Assembly (NCBI RefSeq): GCF_000470775.1
Contig: NC_022438.1
Coordinates: forward strand, 1,674,001-1,738,000
Source of the DNA: Leifsonia xyli subsp. cynodontis DSM 46306
Lineage (GTDB): Bacteria; Actinomycetota; Actinomycetes; Actinomycetales; Microbacteriaceae
DNA length: 64,000 nt
Reading direction: 5' to 3'
Every line of letters begins with the position of its first letter. Position 1 is the stretch's first letter. Position numbers and translations under genes: made by a program. The notes under the pieces were generated by a model that saw only the letters and a list, made by a program, of their open reading frames with translations, was not told the origin of the DNA and made no database searches. This document shows, in pieces, positions 50,764 through 59,885 of the stretch.

Positions 50764-52267
50764 GGTTCTAACGGTCGTTGCAACACCTGGACTTTCTGGG
50801 AGTTGTAACGACCGTGGCCCGTTTAAGGAGCTATTCGAGGGATCGACGCTGTTTCACGCAGGCTGATAAGGACGCGTTCTTCGCGTTGTTCGAGGCGTGT
50901 GGGAGCATCACGATCGCGGCGCGTGAGTTGGGGTTCAACCCGGCGACCTGCGGGACGTGGGTATGGAAGGCCGGCCTGCGCAGCCAGGGGAAAACCGGGA
51001 CTGGTCCGCATCCAGGAAAGGAACGCTACTTCCAGTTGCGACGCGATGGCATCTCGCGTCGCGAAGCAGCGGCTGCCGTCGGGGTGAACATCCGCACGGC
51101 ACGGGATTGGGATAACGGTGTCCGGAAGACCGCTCATCGCCGCTATTACCCAGATGGTCGGGTCGTCGATTACAAAACAGGTATGACGACGTTTCTTGAC
51201 GGCACCGAGACAATCTCGCCGGCGGCGATCTTTCAGCTGGAGAGGAAGCTCGATCCGCGGTTCCTTTCGCTGGAGGAACGTGAGCAGATCCGGGATCTCC
51301 TCCGCGATGGGTTGTCACTGCGGAGCATCGCCGCCCAGCTGCGGCGGTCGCCATCCACGATCAGTCGGGAAATCTCCCGGAACCGGTCCTCGACCGGGAT
51401 CTATCACCCCTTCGCAGCACATCGCTACTCGGCGAAGCGTCGCCCACGGCCAAAGCCGCGAAGACTGGTGACAGAGCTGCGGTTGCGTGCTTTCGTTGAG
51501 TCGAAGCTGGCGTTGCGGTGGTCTCCCGAGCAGATCACTCGAGCCCTGATCCGTCAGTTCCCGGACGACGTTGGGATGCGAGTGGCGACCGAGACGATCT
51601 ACCAGACGCTCTATCTCCAAGGACGCGGCCAGCTGCGCCGTGATCTCGCGACAGCGCTGCGTACCGGGCGCGCACGTCGCCGACCGAACCGGGGAACCAA
51701 CGCACGTCGTTCGCGGTTCGTCGACCCGATGCTCATGATCTCCGAGCGCCCCGCTGAGGTCGCTGATCGTGCTGTTCCAGGGCATTGGGAAGGCGATCTC
51801 ATCATCGGCGCTGACCACGCCAGCGCGATCGGCACCCTCGTCGAGCGAACCACCAGGTTCGTGATGCTCGTCCACCTCCCGACCGACCACGCTGCCGAGA
51901 CCGTCCGCGATGGCCTCATTCGGACGATGAGCGGCCTGCCGGCCGAACTGAAGAAGTCGCTGACCTGGGACCAGGGTGCGGAGATGGCCGCCCACAAGAC
52001 GTTCACGATCGCCACCGACATGGACGTCTACTTCTGCGACCCAGCCTCGCCCTGGCAGCGCGGTTCTAACGAGAACACGAACGGGTTGCTGAGGCAGTAC
52101 TTCCCGAAGGGCACCGACCTCTCACAGCACTCGCCCGCGGACCTTGCCCGAGTCGCACACGAACTCAACACCCGCCCACGCAAAACGCTCGGCTGGGAAA
52201 CCCCAGCCCAGCGCCTCGCTAAACTACCTACCAGCTAATCGTCGTGTTGCAACGACCACTAGAATCC
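50764..52267 (+). mobile_element. Complete IS30-family element
   Basis: About 1504 bp. The left end begins GGTTCTAACGGTCGTTGCAA. The right end, read outward from 52267, begins GGATTCTAGTGGTCGTTG. The inner 14 bases (GGTCGTTGCAACAC) match perfectly and the outer ones imperfectly. It is inserted in a surface-protein gene. Its ends resemble those of the degenerate element at 2818-3736. Confidence 0.88.
50814..52238 (+). CDS. IS30-family transposase
   Basis: 474 residues from the GTG at 50814; a TTG at 50778 inside the inverted repeat would extend it. Two helix-turn-helix regions (SRREAAAAVGVNIRTARDW near 85; SLRSIAAQLRRSPSTISREI near 165) precede the DDE core: GHWEGDLIIG, LTWDQGAEM and SNENTNGLLRQYFPKGT. 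No stops or shifts, so probably active. Confidence 0.9.
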   Translation: MARLRSYSRDRRCFTQADKDAFFALFEACGSITIAARELGFNPATCGTWVWKAGLRSQGKTGTGPHPGKERYFQLRRDGISRREAAAAVGVNIRTARDWDNGVRKTAHRRYYPDGRVVDYKTGMTTFLDGTETISPAAIFQLERKLDPRFLSLEEREQIRDLLRDGLSLRSIAAQLRRSPSTISREISRNRSSTGIYHPFAAHRYSAKRRPRPKPRRLVTELRLRAFVESKLALRWSPEQITRALIRQFPDDVGMRVATETIYQTLYLQGRGQLRRDLATALRTGRARRRPNRGTNARRSRFVDPMLMISERPAEVADRAVPGHWEGDLIIGADHASAIGTLVERTTRFVMLVHLPTDHAAETVRDGLIRTMSGLPAELKKSLTWDQGAEMAAHKTFTIATDMDVYFCDPASPWQRGSNENTNGLLRQYFPKGTDLSQHSPADLARVAHELNTRPRKTLGWETPAQRLAKLPTS

Positions 52268-52855
52268 GCCCCACCGTGTCGGGCCCGTCCTCACGCACGG
52301 TGACCCTGTCGACCGACGATGTCGGCGGCGTCGATTTCGCACTGGCCAAAACGGGTGCGATCGGCGGCGAGGTCAGCACGAGCAGCGGGCCGGTCTCCGG
52401 TGCGACCATCACCATCGCCGGTCCGAACGGCACGACCACCCTGACCACCGGAACGAACGGCGGCTACTCGCTCGGAGAGCTCATCGCCGGCAGCTACACC
52501 GTCACCGTGGCCCCGCCGTCCGGGTTCGAGGCCATCGGCGCGACGACCCGCACGGTCACGATCACAGACGAGGGGAGGCCGTCACCGGCCAGGACTTCAC
52601 GCTCGCCGCCGTGCCCGACCCACCGGCGCCGCAGCCCCCGCCGACGCGGGCGGCGGAGACGGAACGCCCAGCACGGCAGCGACCGGCTCCGGAGGGCAAC
52701 TCGCCGACACGGGTTCGGACAGCCCCGGCAGCGTCCCCGGTGCTGTGCTGGCAGGGATTCTCGTGGCGAGCGGCGGTACGGTCCTCGTCGCCTCCCGTTC
52801 CCTCCGGCGCGGTCAGCGTCCGGCGGTCAGCGGGACATCGCGACGCCACGCCTGA
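52268..52855 (+). pseudogene. LAxTG-anchored surface protein, 3' part
   Basis: Continues the gene split by the IS30 copy: another CnaB-like repeat (GGEVSTSSGPVSGATITIAG), then frameshifts near 52575 and in the Pro-rich stretch near 52650. In the final frame a sorting signal is readable: LADTG, a hydrophobic segment (VPGAVLAGILVASGGTVLV) and a basic tail ending at TGA 52853. LAxTG is the motif recognised by class E sortases of actinobacteria. No sortase gene is in the window. Confidence 0.75.
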
Positions 52856-52959
52856 TCGCCGTGGAGACCGGTCGCGCTCTCCTCTTCGATCGCCCGCCGC
52901 CTCGTGCAGGATCGTGGCCAGCGCGACACCGAGGATTGAGCCCGGCCACGCAAAAGGAG

Positions 52960-52994
52960 AGGGTGGGAACAGGTGACCGCCTGTTCCCACCCTC
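52960..52994 (-). terminator. Terminator of the carbonic anhydrase gene
   Basis: A stem of about 15 bp (arm AGGGTGGGAACAGG with a 6-nt loop) lies 20 bp after the stop at 53014. Read on the minus strand it is followed by CTCCTTTT, a fair T-tract. Confidence 0.75.
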
Positions 52995-53013
52995 CCCTCC
53001 GCGGGTCCGCTGT

Positions 53014-53807
53014 CTACTCCGTGACTTTGGCGACCTCACGGCCGTGCAGCCCTTGCACCGGCCGGTTGTTGTCCGGGTACACCGCGGTGAACGCCGCCAG
53101 CTGCGCGGCCGACACCGTCGCCGGGGTGAGGAAGACGTTCCAGCGCACGCCCTCGGTGCAGGGCGGAGTGGTGAGCGAGCCGTCGTACTGCGCGCTGGCC
53201 GAGCCGGCCGGGAGCACAGCGTTCAGGTCGATCGGAGCTGTCAACTCCCGTTCCTCGTCGGGCTCGGCCGGGATCTCGGAGAACAGCTGGCTCAGGGCAT
53301 CGTTCGCCGCGCCCTCCTGCAGCAGCACACGGCGACCTCGCCGGATGCGGACTTGTGAACCAGGTGGAGTTCAGCCGCCGCGTGCTTGCCGTCGATGGTG
53401 TGCTCGCTGTCCGCATGGAAGTGGAACTGCTGCAGCGAGTACGTCGTGCCGTCCCGTTCGATCGTGTTCGCGGAGGTGTCGTCTGCGACCGCCTCGATCG
53501 TGTGGCCGTTGTTCTCCAGGTGGAAGGCCGCGGGTGCGTAGTGCGTCTTCACCGGGGTCGCGGCCGCATCCGTCACGAGTGTGGACGTCTTGATGTCGAT
53601 CGGCGACTCGTGCGCCTCCGCAGTTTTCTTGCATGCCTTCGCGACCGCATCCCAGTGGGCGGGTCCGTCTTCGCCGCTGTACGACCAGCTGGACGATGTC
53701 GGGGTGGGTGTGGAGGTGCTCGAAGCGCTGACGCACCCGGCGAGACCGATCGCAACGGTGGCGGCGGCGGCAAAGGCAGCGAGACGGCAGACAGGACGAG
53801 TATGCAT
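53014..53807 (-). pseudogene. Alpha-type carbonic anhydrase, frameshifted
   Basis: Starts at the ATG at 53807 with a lipobox signal (GLAGC). The alpha-CA body follows: SYSGEDGPAHW, ESPIDIKTS and the zinc histidines in QFHFHADSEH and AELHLVH. The frame breaks near 53327 (SGEVAV then CCRR) and the C-terminal LLQEGAAND…GSLTTPPCTEGVRWNVF part is in another frame to 53014. A short deletion of non-triplet size is likely. It would have been a secreted, membrane-anchored enzyme hydrating CO2. Confidence 0.85.
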
Positions 53808-53835
53808 GTATTTTGCTCCCGTTAGTTCATTGATG

Positions 53836-53854
53836 TTTGAGTTGCAAACTCAAA
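53836..53854. promoter_or_regulatory. Inverted repeat upstream of carbonic anhydrase gene
   Basis: TTTGAGTT-GCA-AACTCAAA, two perfect 8-bp arms around 3 bases, begins 29 bp upstream of the start codon in a locally AT-rich segment. It looks like an operator for a dimeric regulator. Which one is unknown. Confidence 0.5.
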
Positions 53855-53889
53855 ATACATTATATTTCTGGAGCGTTTTACACGGTTGA

Positions 53890-54349
53890 CGAATTGCGGC
53901 GAAGGGATGGAGGAGGCGAGCGCGATCCGCACCGCCCGAGGACCCTGCAACAGGGAAAGCCGCGCGCCCGGCCGACCTCGGCGAGAGCCGAGAGCGCATC
54001 GACAGCGACGCGTGCGCAAGCACGATCGGAAAGGGCGCTTCACCAGCCGCTGGCCGCGCCTCCCCTCAGCAGTCCCCGCTGCGCCCCTTCGGCGAGTGGA
54101 CCGCTCACAGAGAGCCGACGGCGCAGCACTCCCTTGACCTTCGTTAACTTTCAGTTCCCCTGTTTCGTCGTTACCGCTATTCTTTCGATCTAGCGCGAGC
54201 CGGAAACGACCCGGCGACGCGATGGAAATTGAACGCGAGTACGCGTGGTCCCCTAGGAAGACGATGGTTGAGGAAAGCCTCGGCCCGTCCACACCACGAC
54301 TCGAATCCCCCTTATACCTGCACCGCCTATGTGAAGGAGAAGTCGCGGC
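53890..54349. other. Gap between carbonic anhydrase and LPxTG gene
   Basis: 460 bp with no convincing gene on either strand. Open frames here are arginine- and proline-rich chance frames. The AT-richer last 200 bp before 54350 must hold the promoter of the LPxTG gene, with a GAAGGAGAAG ribosome binding site just before its ATG. Confidence 0.5.
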
Positions 54350-55492
54350 ATGAGCCTGTACCGCATCCTGATCCACGGGAGCTTGGCCCTCTCCGTGCTC
54401 GGGGCCACCGTAGCGAGCGGAAACGTCGCCGCCAACGCCGCCGCCGCACCTTACAGCGTGACCTCCGCCGGCGTGACTCTCACAGACGGGAGCACCTTCC
54501 CGGCGAACGGGCACGTGAACTACCGCACGACGCTCCGCAGCGTCGGCGTCCACTTCGATCCGAACAACAATCAGCCGGGCGGCGCCTTCATCGGCAAGAC
54601 ATTCCTGCCCATCGACCTGGCCCCCGGCGAGTGCATCGTGTGGGTGCAGTACGGCAGCACAAACTACCACTACGGCGAGGGCGGTGAGCCCCCGGTGTGC
54701 AAGCCCACCACCGACGGCTCCAGCACGCCCACGCCGAGCACGCCTCCGAAGTCGGACGACACCTCGAAGTCGGACAGCAACCCGAAGTCGCGGGGCGTCC
54801 CGATATCGAACAGCACCCCGAACCCGGTCACCGCACCCGTGGCGAACGGCACCCCGGAGCCGGACAACGTCCCCCTCGTGAGCGGGACGCCGAGATCGAA
54901 CAACGCCCCCCTCGTGAGAAGCGCGCCGACGCGGAAGAGCGTCCCGATGGCCAAGAGAGCCCCATCGGCGGTGAGCGCACCGACCGACCAGAGCAACAAC
55001 GGCACCGCCTTCTCCCCGCAATCGCCCACGATGAAAGGGCTGAACGTGGCCGTCTCGTCCGCAGACCGCGCCATAGCCCCCGGTATCGACCTGCCTTTCA
55101 CAGGACTCGGCGTTATGCTCCCCGTCGTGGTGCTGGCGGCCGCGCTGCTGGCGTTCGGTGTGGTGTTCATGAAGGTGAACGGCGCCGGCCGACCCGGCCG
55201 CCGTGTCGCTCGTCACCTCCCCGGTCCCCCTCATGATCCCGGACTGCGACACCGCGTGGGATCGCGTCCTGGGCCGGTGCCGAGTCTGGCCGGGAGCGCC
55301 CTGAAAGGCGCGCAGTTCCCCGCCAAGCGCAGAAGCCTCGCCGCCACCGGCCGTAACCGCGTAGCGATCGGTTCCGTGAGCGTCAGGGCTCCTGAACTGC
55401 TCGGGTTCACATCGAAGGGCGATACGCCAGAATCGGCCGGGGAGGCGATGCGTTCCCTCCCGAAGGCGCGAAACCGTTCTCGGCGAGGGTAA
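54350..55492 (+). CDS. LPxTG-type cell-wall surface protein
   Basis: ATG at 54350 with AGGAGA upstream; signal peptide (ILIHGSLALSVLGATVASGN…ANAAA). A globular domain of about 90 residues is followed by a Pro/Ser/Thr/Asn stalk with imperfect repeats (VPLVSGTPRSNN, APLVRSAPTRKS), then the sorting signal LPFTG at 55091-55105 and a membrane segment VMLPVVVLAAALLAFGVVF. The usual protein ends a few basic residues later. Here the frame runs on about 110 Arg/Pro-rich residues, so the natural stop has probably been lost by a frameshift near 55180. Confidence 0.7.
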   Translation: MSLYRILIHGSLALSVLGATVASGNVAANAAAAPYSVTSAGVTLTDGSTFPANGHVNYRTTLRSVGVHFDPNNNQPGGAFIGKTFLPIDLAPGECIVWVQYGSTNYHYGEGGEPPVCKPTTDGSSTPTPSTPPKSDDTSKSDSNPKSRGVPISNSTPNPVTAPVANGTPEPDNVPLVSGTPRSNNAPLVRSAPTRKSVPMAKRAPSAVSAPTDQSNNGTAFSPQSPTMKGLNVAVSSADRAIAPGIDLPFTGLGVMLPVVVLAAALLAFGVVFMKVNGAGRPGRRVARHLPGPPHDPGLRHRVGSRPGPVPSLAGSALKGAQFPAKRRSLAATGRNRVAIGSVSVRAPELLGFTSKGDTPESAGEAMRSLPKARNRSRRG

Positions 55493-55584
55493 CCTATCTC
55501 AACCGAGGCCATGCGCATGACCGCCGACTCGATCGTCCCGCCGCTGTCGTGCGCGGAGCCGACGCCATCGTCGGCGCGGGCGCT

Positions 55585-56043
55585 TCAGAGACCCGCGATC
55601 CGCACCGCGATGAGCGATGCGGATCGCCGAGCCGGGGAGCGCCACAGCCCCGGAGCCGGCCAGGAGCTCTGCGGCGGGACGATAGTGACACGGCGGTCCT
55701 CGCCGGTGACGGGACGGGCGGTGTGCCAGTGTCCGGTCATCGGCGGCCAAAAGACCGCGCGAGCCCGGCCGATCATCGCCGTATAGGCCATCTCACCCGA
55801 GGGGAGGCCGTCGCCGCCGTCACCGACAGCGGCGAGCACCGCGGCCACCCAGGCCCGCTCCTCCGGCGAGGGGGCGACGACCTCCGCGATCACGGGCAGG
55901 TGGCTTGGCAGAATGACAAGCGTGGCGGCTGGAAGCATCCCGACAAGTGCAAAATCCGCTGTTGCATGAAAGACACCCGCCTCTGACCGCCTGTAGTCGA
56001 GAAACTCACTTTGAATGCGGAGGTGAACTCTCGGCAAGCGCAT
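55585..56043 (-). pseudogene. Fragment resembling CitE/HpcH aldolase-lyase C-terminus
   Basis: Within this frame the stretch VILPSHLPVIAEVVAPSPEE and the following 30 residues resemble the last part of HpcH/HpaI (citrate lyase beta-like) enzymes, where a …IHPxQ(V/L)xVIxxxFxPSxEE segment occurs. The catalytic barrel that should precede it is missing, and the flanks are not protein-like. A weak call. Confidence 0.3.
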
Positions 56044-56108
56044 TGGCAGCCGACGATCCAGTCACTCGAATTGGCTGCGTGATCCTCAGATCGGCACCGA
56101 ACTTCCGG

Positions 56109-56345
56109 TCAACGAAGTCCTGAGAACTGCCTCATCAGGTCCTCGGCATTCTCAATCGCGCGCTGCGTCACACGGACGATCTTCCTGCGGCCTCGCCCGA
56201 TTCCAGGATGCTTCTTGAGGTCTTCCTTGCGAGGCTTGAGCACCTTGCCGTTCGACCTGACCACGACCTGCTCGAACGAGAGCACCGTCGTCTCGTAGAG
56301 CGGCCTGCCGACATCAGCAGGTTCTTGCGTCCCCAGAGCTCTTCG
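56109..56345 (-). pseudogene. Unrecognised gene fragment
   Basis: The last 60 codons before a TGA at 56109-56111 read LYETTVLSFEQVVVRSNGKV and KHPGIGRGRRKIVRVTQRAI, a basic protein-like sequence. Upstream, VVELLVPKSSGDARTC lies in a shifted frame that stops. It looks like the 3' end of a decayed gene of unknown function. Confidence 0.35.
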
Positions 56346-56513
56346 GCACCAGCAGCTCTACTACGACAGTGATTCGTCGATGACCACGCCGTCATCCCGC
56401 CGTCAGCCGCGCTGGAGGCGATGCGCGGAGCACCTATGAGAGATTCGCACTTTCTGTTGCCCAGCGCTGATACATAGATTCACAGCCGGAGAAAGCCGGG
56501 AAGCAGGGCACTG

Positions 56514-57133
56514 CTAAGAGGGGTTTGGTTGGCGGTGCGCGAGTCTTGAGGCAGTGGACCAGGGATGGTGATGAAGCCGCGAGCTAGCGACCCCGCCTTC
56601 GGGGCTCAGCCTAGCGAACATCGCGACCACGACTCCGAACGCCCCAGCCCGCAGAAGAATTTCTGGTGAGTCGCCCTGGGCCGGATCGATCTGGATTGTC
56701 CCAGCCGATGTGAGGATCCGACATCGACGTGTCCACGCGCGCCACGTTCGCGCCTTCTCATCCACGATGCGCCATCCCGTATCTCAATCCCAGAGCTGAG
56801 AAGTCGTTCCCTCTGGAAGCGCGAGATAGGGCACAAGTTCGCGTTCGGCCGGTTCCGGCGAGCCAGCTTGTGCGGTGATCGTCAACGAGCGAAAACATGA
56901 CGATGGATGAACACTCCATCCATTCGTTTCAGCGCCGTAGGTCAGGCGAGGATCGGGCGCTGCCCAGACGGCGCCGAGATTGGAATCACTCCGATCGGTC
57001 TGAACCGCGAACCAGACCGCTGCACGGATTCCTTCCAACGGGCCGACGCGCCCACTCGAAGTAGGCGGCCTGAGAATCTCGGCATGCTCGTTCCGCCATT
57101 CGAGCACACCTGTCTGTGTCACTGTTAGCGGGC
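56514..57133 (-). pseudogene. Unrecognised gene fragment with in-frame stop
   Basis: One frame reads LEGIRAAVWFAVQTDRSDSN … REL VPYLALPEGTTSQLWD, meets TGA at 56784, then continues DTGWRIVDEKARTWRAWTRR and SPEILLRAGAFGVVVAMFAR to 56514. The 5' end merges into mobile-element sequence near 57130. No family was recognised; the order of hydrophobic and polar residues suggests once-coding DNA. Confidence 0.35.
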
Positions 57134-57205
57134 TCCGGGTTGTCGGAGTTGTCTGGCCCCGGCGGCGACTTGCCGGGCTGGTTGTGTCGAAGCTAAGAGA
57201 TGGTT

Positions 57206-57480
57206 TCAGTAGTCGTTTTTGGTGAGTTTGCGGGCGCTGGTGATCGCGATTGCTAGAGCGACGAGCGCCGTGATCGTTGAGGCGGTGCGGTCGTAGCGAG
57301 TGGCGAGTTTCCGGAAGGCGAGGATCCAGGCCATGGTGCGTTCGACTACCCAACAGTGTTTACCCAGTCACTGTTTGGAGTCGACTCCGATTCGTGCGAT
57401 GCGTGCCTTGATCCCACGACAACGCAGGTAACAGCGGACGCGGCGGTTGTCGTAAGCCTTATCCCTTCCGCCTACGGCGG
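57206..57480 (-). mobile_element. IS5-family transposase remnant
   Basis: C-terminal end of an IS5-type transposase: GGRDKAYDNRRVRCYLRCRG, a TGA within KQ*LGKHCW, then WVVERTMAWILAFRKLATRY with the DRTASTITALVALA tail and the end KLTKNDY. The conserved glutamate of the DDE triad is in WVVERT. The 5' two thirds are gone. About 95 bp (around 57252-57346) reappear identically at 63645-63739. Confidence 0.75.
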
Positions 57481-57504
57481 TGACCAGCGGTGCTGCCATC
57501 GTCA

Positions 57505-57753
57505 TCATCGAAGTCGTCCAGCTTCACCGCTCGACAGCCGCAGCTTCGCCAACATCTCCAGGAAACACCCGAGCAGGCTGTCCGAGTCGTAGAGCATGCG
57601 GAACTGCCCAAGTTGGTCATCCCAGCACCCATTGAACATGCCGTCGTCGGTTGCGTAGCACCACAGCGTCCACGCCCACATGTCCGAGATGGAAGCCGAA
57701 ACGCCACACACCCGTACTGGTTCGCCCGAAACGCTCAGATCGACAAGAATCAT
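57505..57753 (-). CDS. Hypothetical protein, possibly truncated
   Basis: 82 residues starting MILVDLSVSGEPVRVCG, with an acidic, aromatic-rich sequence (SDMWAWTLWCYATDDGMF, WDDQLGQFRMLYDSD). No family was recognised; the composition resembles small immunity-type proteins. Its end lies 24 bp from the IS5 remnant, and another frame there reads KLDDFDDDDGSTAG, so the original C-terminus may have been cut off. Confidence 0.4.
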   Translation of the reverse strand: MILVDLSVSGEPVRVCGVSASISDMWAWTLWCYATDDGMFNGCWDDQLGQFRMLYDSDSLLGCFLEMLAKLRLSSGEAGRLR

Positions 57754-57825
57754 CCAATGTAGGCGAACGACTTCGCCACAGCGGGAACCTCGCGGGCAAC
57801 CCTCCAGCGGCTCATAGCAGTTTTT

Positions 57826-58260
57826 CTATGAGGTCACCGGAAGATGGTTGGATTCGCTGATCGCTTGTCCTGTCTTCGGGTCAAAGGACTTGACTGCTGC
57901 TTCACCGTTGATAAGACGATAAGTGACCAGTGTGAAAGATCCGTCCGCATTCGCGTAGACGTTCCCACCTTCCGGGTCGAACCATCCGACGTTCGGATCA
58001 TTCGTGGTCTTCAGACGAGAGCCAGGCTGCGCCCATCCTGTGAGCGTGATCCCGTTGGGCCCTCGGGTAGCCGAATCGAGGTAGGTCCGAACCAGAAGAT
58101 GGTTGGAATGGGCAGGAGCCGCGTCGGCGAAAGCCGCAGGCGCGCCACCATATGCGGTGACGGCAAGCATTGCCAGAAGGGCAGCTCCCCACCTCGCCCG
58201 GCGCACAACCAGAGACTTAGCCCGGGACGGAGACTCAACAGCGGAGGAAATGACATTCAT
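57826..58260 (-). CDS. Small secreted protein
   Basis: 144 residues from the ATG at 58260; the longer frame upstream is antisense to the IS3-like ORF. Signal peptide with a long basic N-region and AALLAMLAVTAYGG…AFADA. The mature part has about 100 residues with GITLTGWAQPGSRLK and NVGWFDPEGGNVYANADGSF, and no cysteines. No family was recognised. Confidence 0.6.
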   Translation of the reverse strand: MNVISSAVESPSRAKSLVVRRARWGAALLAMLAVTAYGGAPAAFADAAPAHSNHLLVRTYLDSATRGPNGITLTGWAQPGSRLKTTNDPNVGWFDPEGGNVYANADGSFTLVTYRLINGEAAVKSFDPKTGQAISESNHLPVTS

Positions 58261-58404
58261 GGGACTTGTATTAGCACACTGTTGGCAAAATAGCAACCAC
58301 ACAGTCGGGTCTGCTGCATGGGTAGGCGTCATTTTGACCTGCCCCACGAAAAGGGTTCCAGTTTCGGTGGCTAACTGGTGGCCTGATCCGGAAGGCTCAT
58401 CCTC

Positions 58405-58809
58405 ATGCCACGTCCCTACCCGCCGGAGTTTCGTGCTCGCGCTGTCGCGCTCGTGCGTGCCGGTAAGCAGGCTAAGCAGACGGCCGTTGAACTCGGCATC
58501 CATCCCGTCACGCTCTCGAATTGGATCCGCCAGGACGAGGCCGAACTCCGCGCCAAGCGAAAGCGGCTGAAGGCGTTCGCCACCGCGCTCGAGGACGCCC
58601 GTCGCGCGAACGACGTCGTCCACCTGGCGGCCGCCGAACTGATCGACGCCGGCGACATGAGCCGCGCTGATCTCGTCCGAGTGTTCGAGCTCACGACCTC
58701 GGAGCGGGGCCTTGTCGCCGCCCGCAAGATCACGCCGACTGCCGGCGCGGCAACCGTCGCCGACGAGGGTGAGGCGACACAGTCCGAAGACGCGTATGCG
58801 GCTGCGTAG
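58405..58809 (+). pseudogene. Chimeric ORF: IS3-type OrfA start joined to unrelated tail
   Basis: Residues 1-48 (RPYPPEFRARAVALVRAGKQ … LSNWIRQDEAEL) are the helix-turn-helix start of an IS3-family OrfA. From about residue 50 (KRLKAFATALEDARRANDVV … LVAARKITPTA) the sequence no longer matches transposases and looks like the end of a different, helical protein. The frame is intact across the join near 58550, so a 134-residue fusion could be made. Confidence 0.55.
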
Positions 58810-58852
58810 CGGTCACACAGCTGCGCTCGTCGCCCTCTAAGGGGGCGTGCTG

Positions 58853-59044
58853 TCAGGCGCGGACGCGGAAGTAGAGCGCGCGGATCCCACGGACGATCGA
58901 GACCAAGCACCAGAACAGCACTCGGAGGAGTGCGCATGCGGTCCACACTGCTCCGAATGCGCCGAGCCCCAGGCGAAGCACGAGGCCGACGACGGCGATC
59001 ACGATCGCGACAAGGAGCGGGATCACGACGGCGAACATGCACAC
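58853..59044 (-). CDS. Small hydrophobic protein
   Basis: 63 residues from a GTG at 59044 (or ATG at 59038), preceded by GAGGGGA. Two hydrophobic segments (VVIPLLVAIVIAVVGLVL and FGAVWTACALLRVLFWCLV) and a basic tail. No family was recognised. Such small membrane proteins are frequent in integrative elements. Confidence 0.45.
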   Translation of the reverse strand: MCMFAVVIPLLVAIVIAVVGLVLRLGLGAFGAVWTACALLRVLFWCLVSIVRGIRALYFRVRA

Positions 59045-59093
59045 GTCCCCTCACGGTGAACGAGCTGTTCGATCAAGGTGATTTGCTGGCCCG

Positions 59094-59885
59094 TCATCGT
59101 GCCGGTCCGGTCCGCGGCGGACGCCGCTCCTCCGCTCCACCGCCGGCGGCCGCGTCGCCCTCGATCCTGCGATCGATTCGCGCCGCCACGTCGTGACGGG
59201 ACCGCTCGCGACGCTCATCCGTCGATGCACCCATCGACAGCCGGCCCAGCTCCTGCGCCGACCATCCAGGCTGCGTGGTGCGCCCCACGGGGATGGGTTT
59301 TGCGATGCTCTCGAACATTACCCATAGCGGGCCGAAGTCGCGTTCCTCGGCCGCGGCACGGCAGGCCGCGTCGTTCGTTCGTCCCTGGACGGTCCGCCAG
59401 TCCAACTGCCAGCCAGCGTCGCGGGCGACACGGTTCCAGAACACCCGCTGCGTGCGACCGTTGCCCTCACGGAACGGGTGGATGTAGTTGAAGCTGTCGT
59501 AGTGATACGCCAGCCGCTGGATAAACTACGGACGCTCCAACTGGCGGAGCAAACCATCCGCGCGCAACTCGCCCACGGCGAAGTCGGCGGCACGCTCGAT
59601 CATCGACACCGGCAGGAACGGTTCACCCTCCGGCTTGCGAATATCCACCGTGCGCAGTTGGCCGGCCCACGCATACACATCGCCGAACAAACGGCGATGG
59701 ATCTCGCGGAGCTCCGCCAGGTCATTCGTCGCAGCCGGTGGCTTGTCCATCAGCTGCATCGCCCGGACAACGGTCAATGCACCCTCGGCGGCGTTCAGGG
59801 CTTCTCGTGTGGTCGCGCCGACGAGGTTTCGGAGGATGCCGGTCTGCGGGTCAAGGTAGGGGTCTACGAAATCAGCGGAGTCCAT
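59094..59885 (-). pseudogene. fic: Fic-family toxin, premature stop
   Basis: ATG at 59885, inside the end of the antitoxin gene. DPYLDPQTGILRNLVGATT opens the protein and LAELREIHRRLFGDVYAWAG is the usual Fic N-part. A TAG at 59526 follows QLERP, and the same frame continues FIQRLAYHYDSFNYIHPF with the catalytic HPFREGNGR loop and VARDAGWQLDW. One base would restore a protein of about 263 residues that would transfer AMP to a target. As it stands the product ends before the active site. Confidence 0.82.

Noticed and set aside
53886-54137. Small plus-strand ORF after the carbonic anhydrase promoter
   Set aside because: Arg-rich low-complexity translation with no ribosome site; treated as intergenic.
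54285-54320. Possible tRNA T-arm (ACTCGAATCC)
   Set aside because: No acceptor, D or anticodon arm can be drawn around it. No tRNA or rRNA gene was recognised anywhere in the window.
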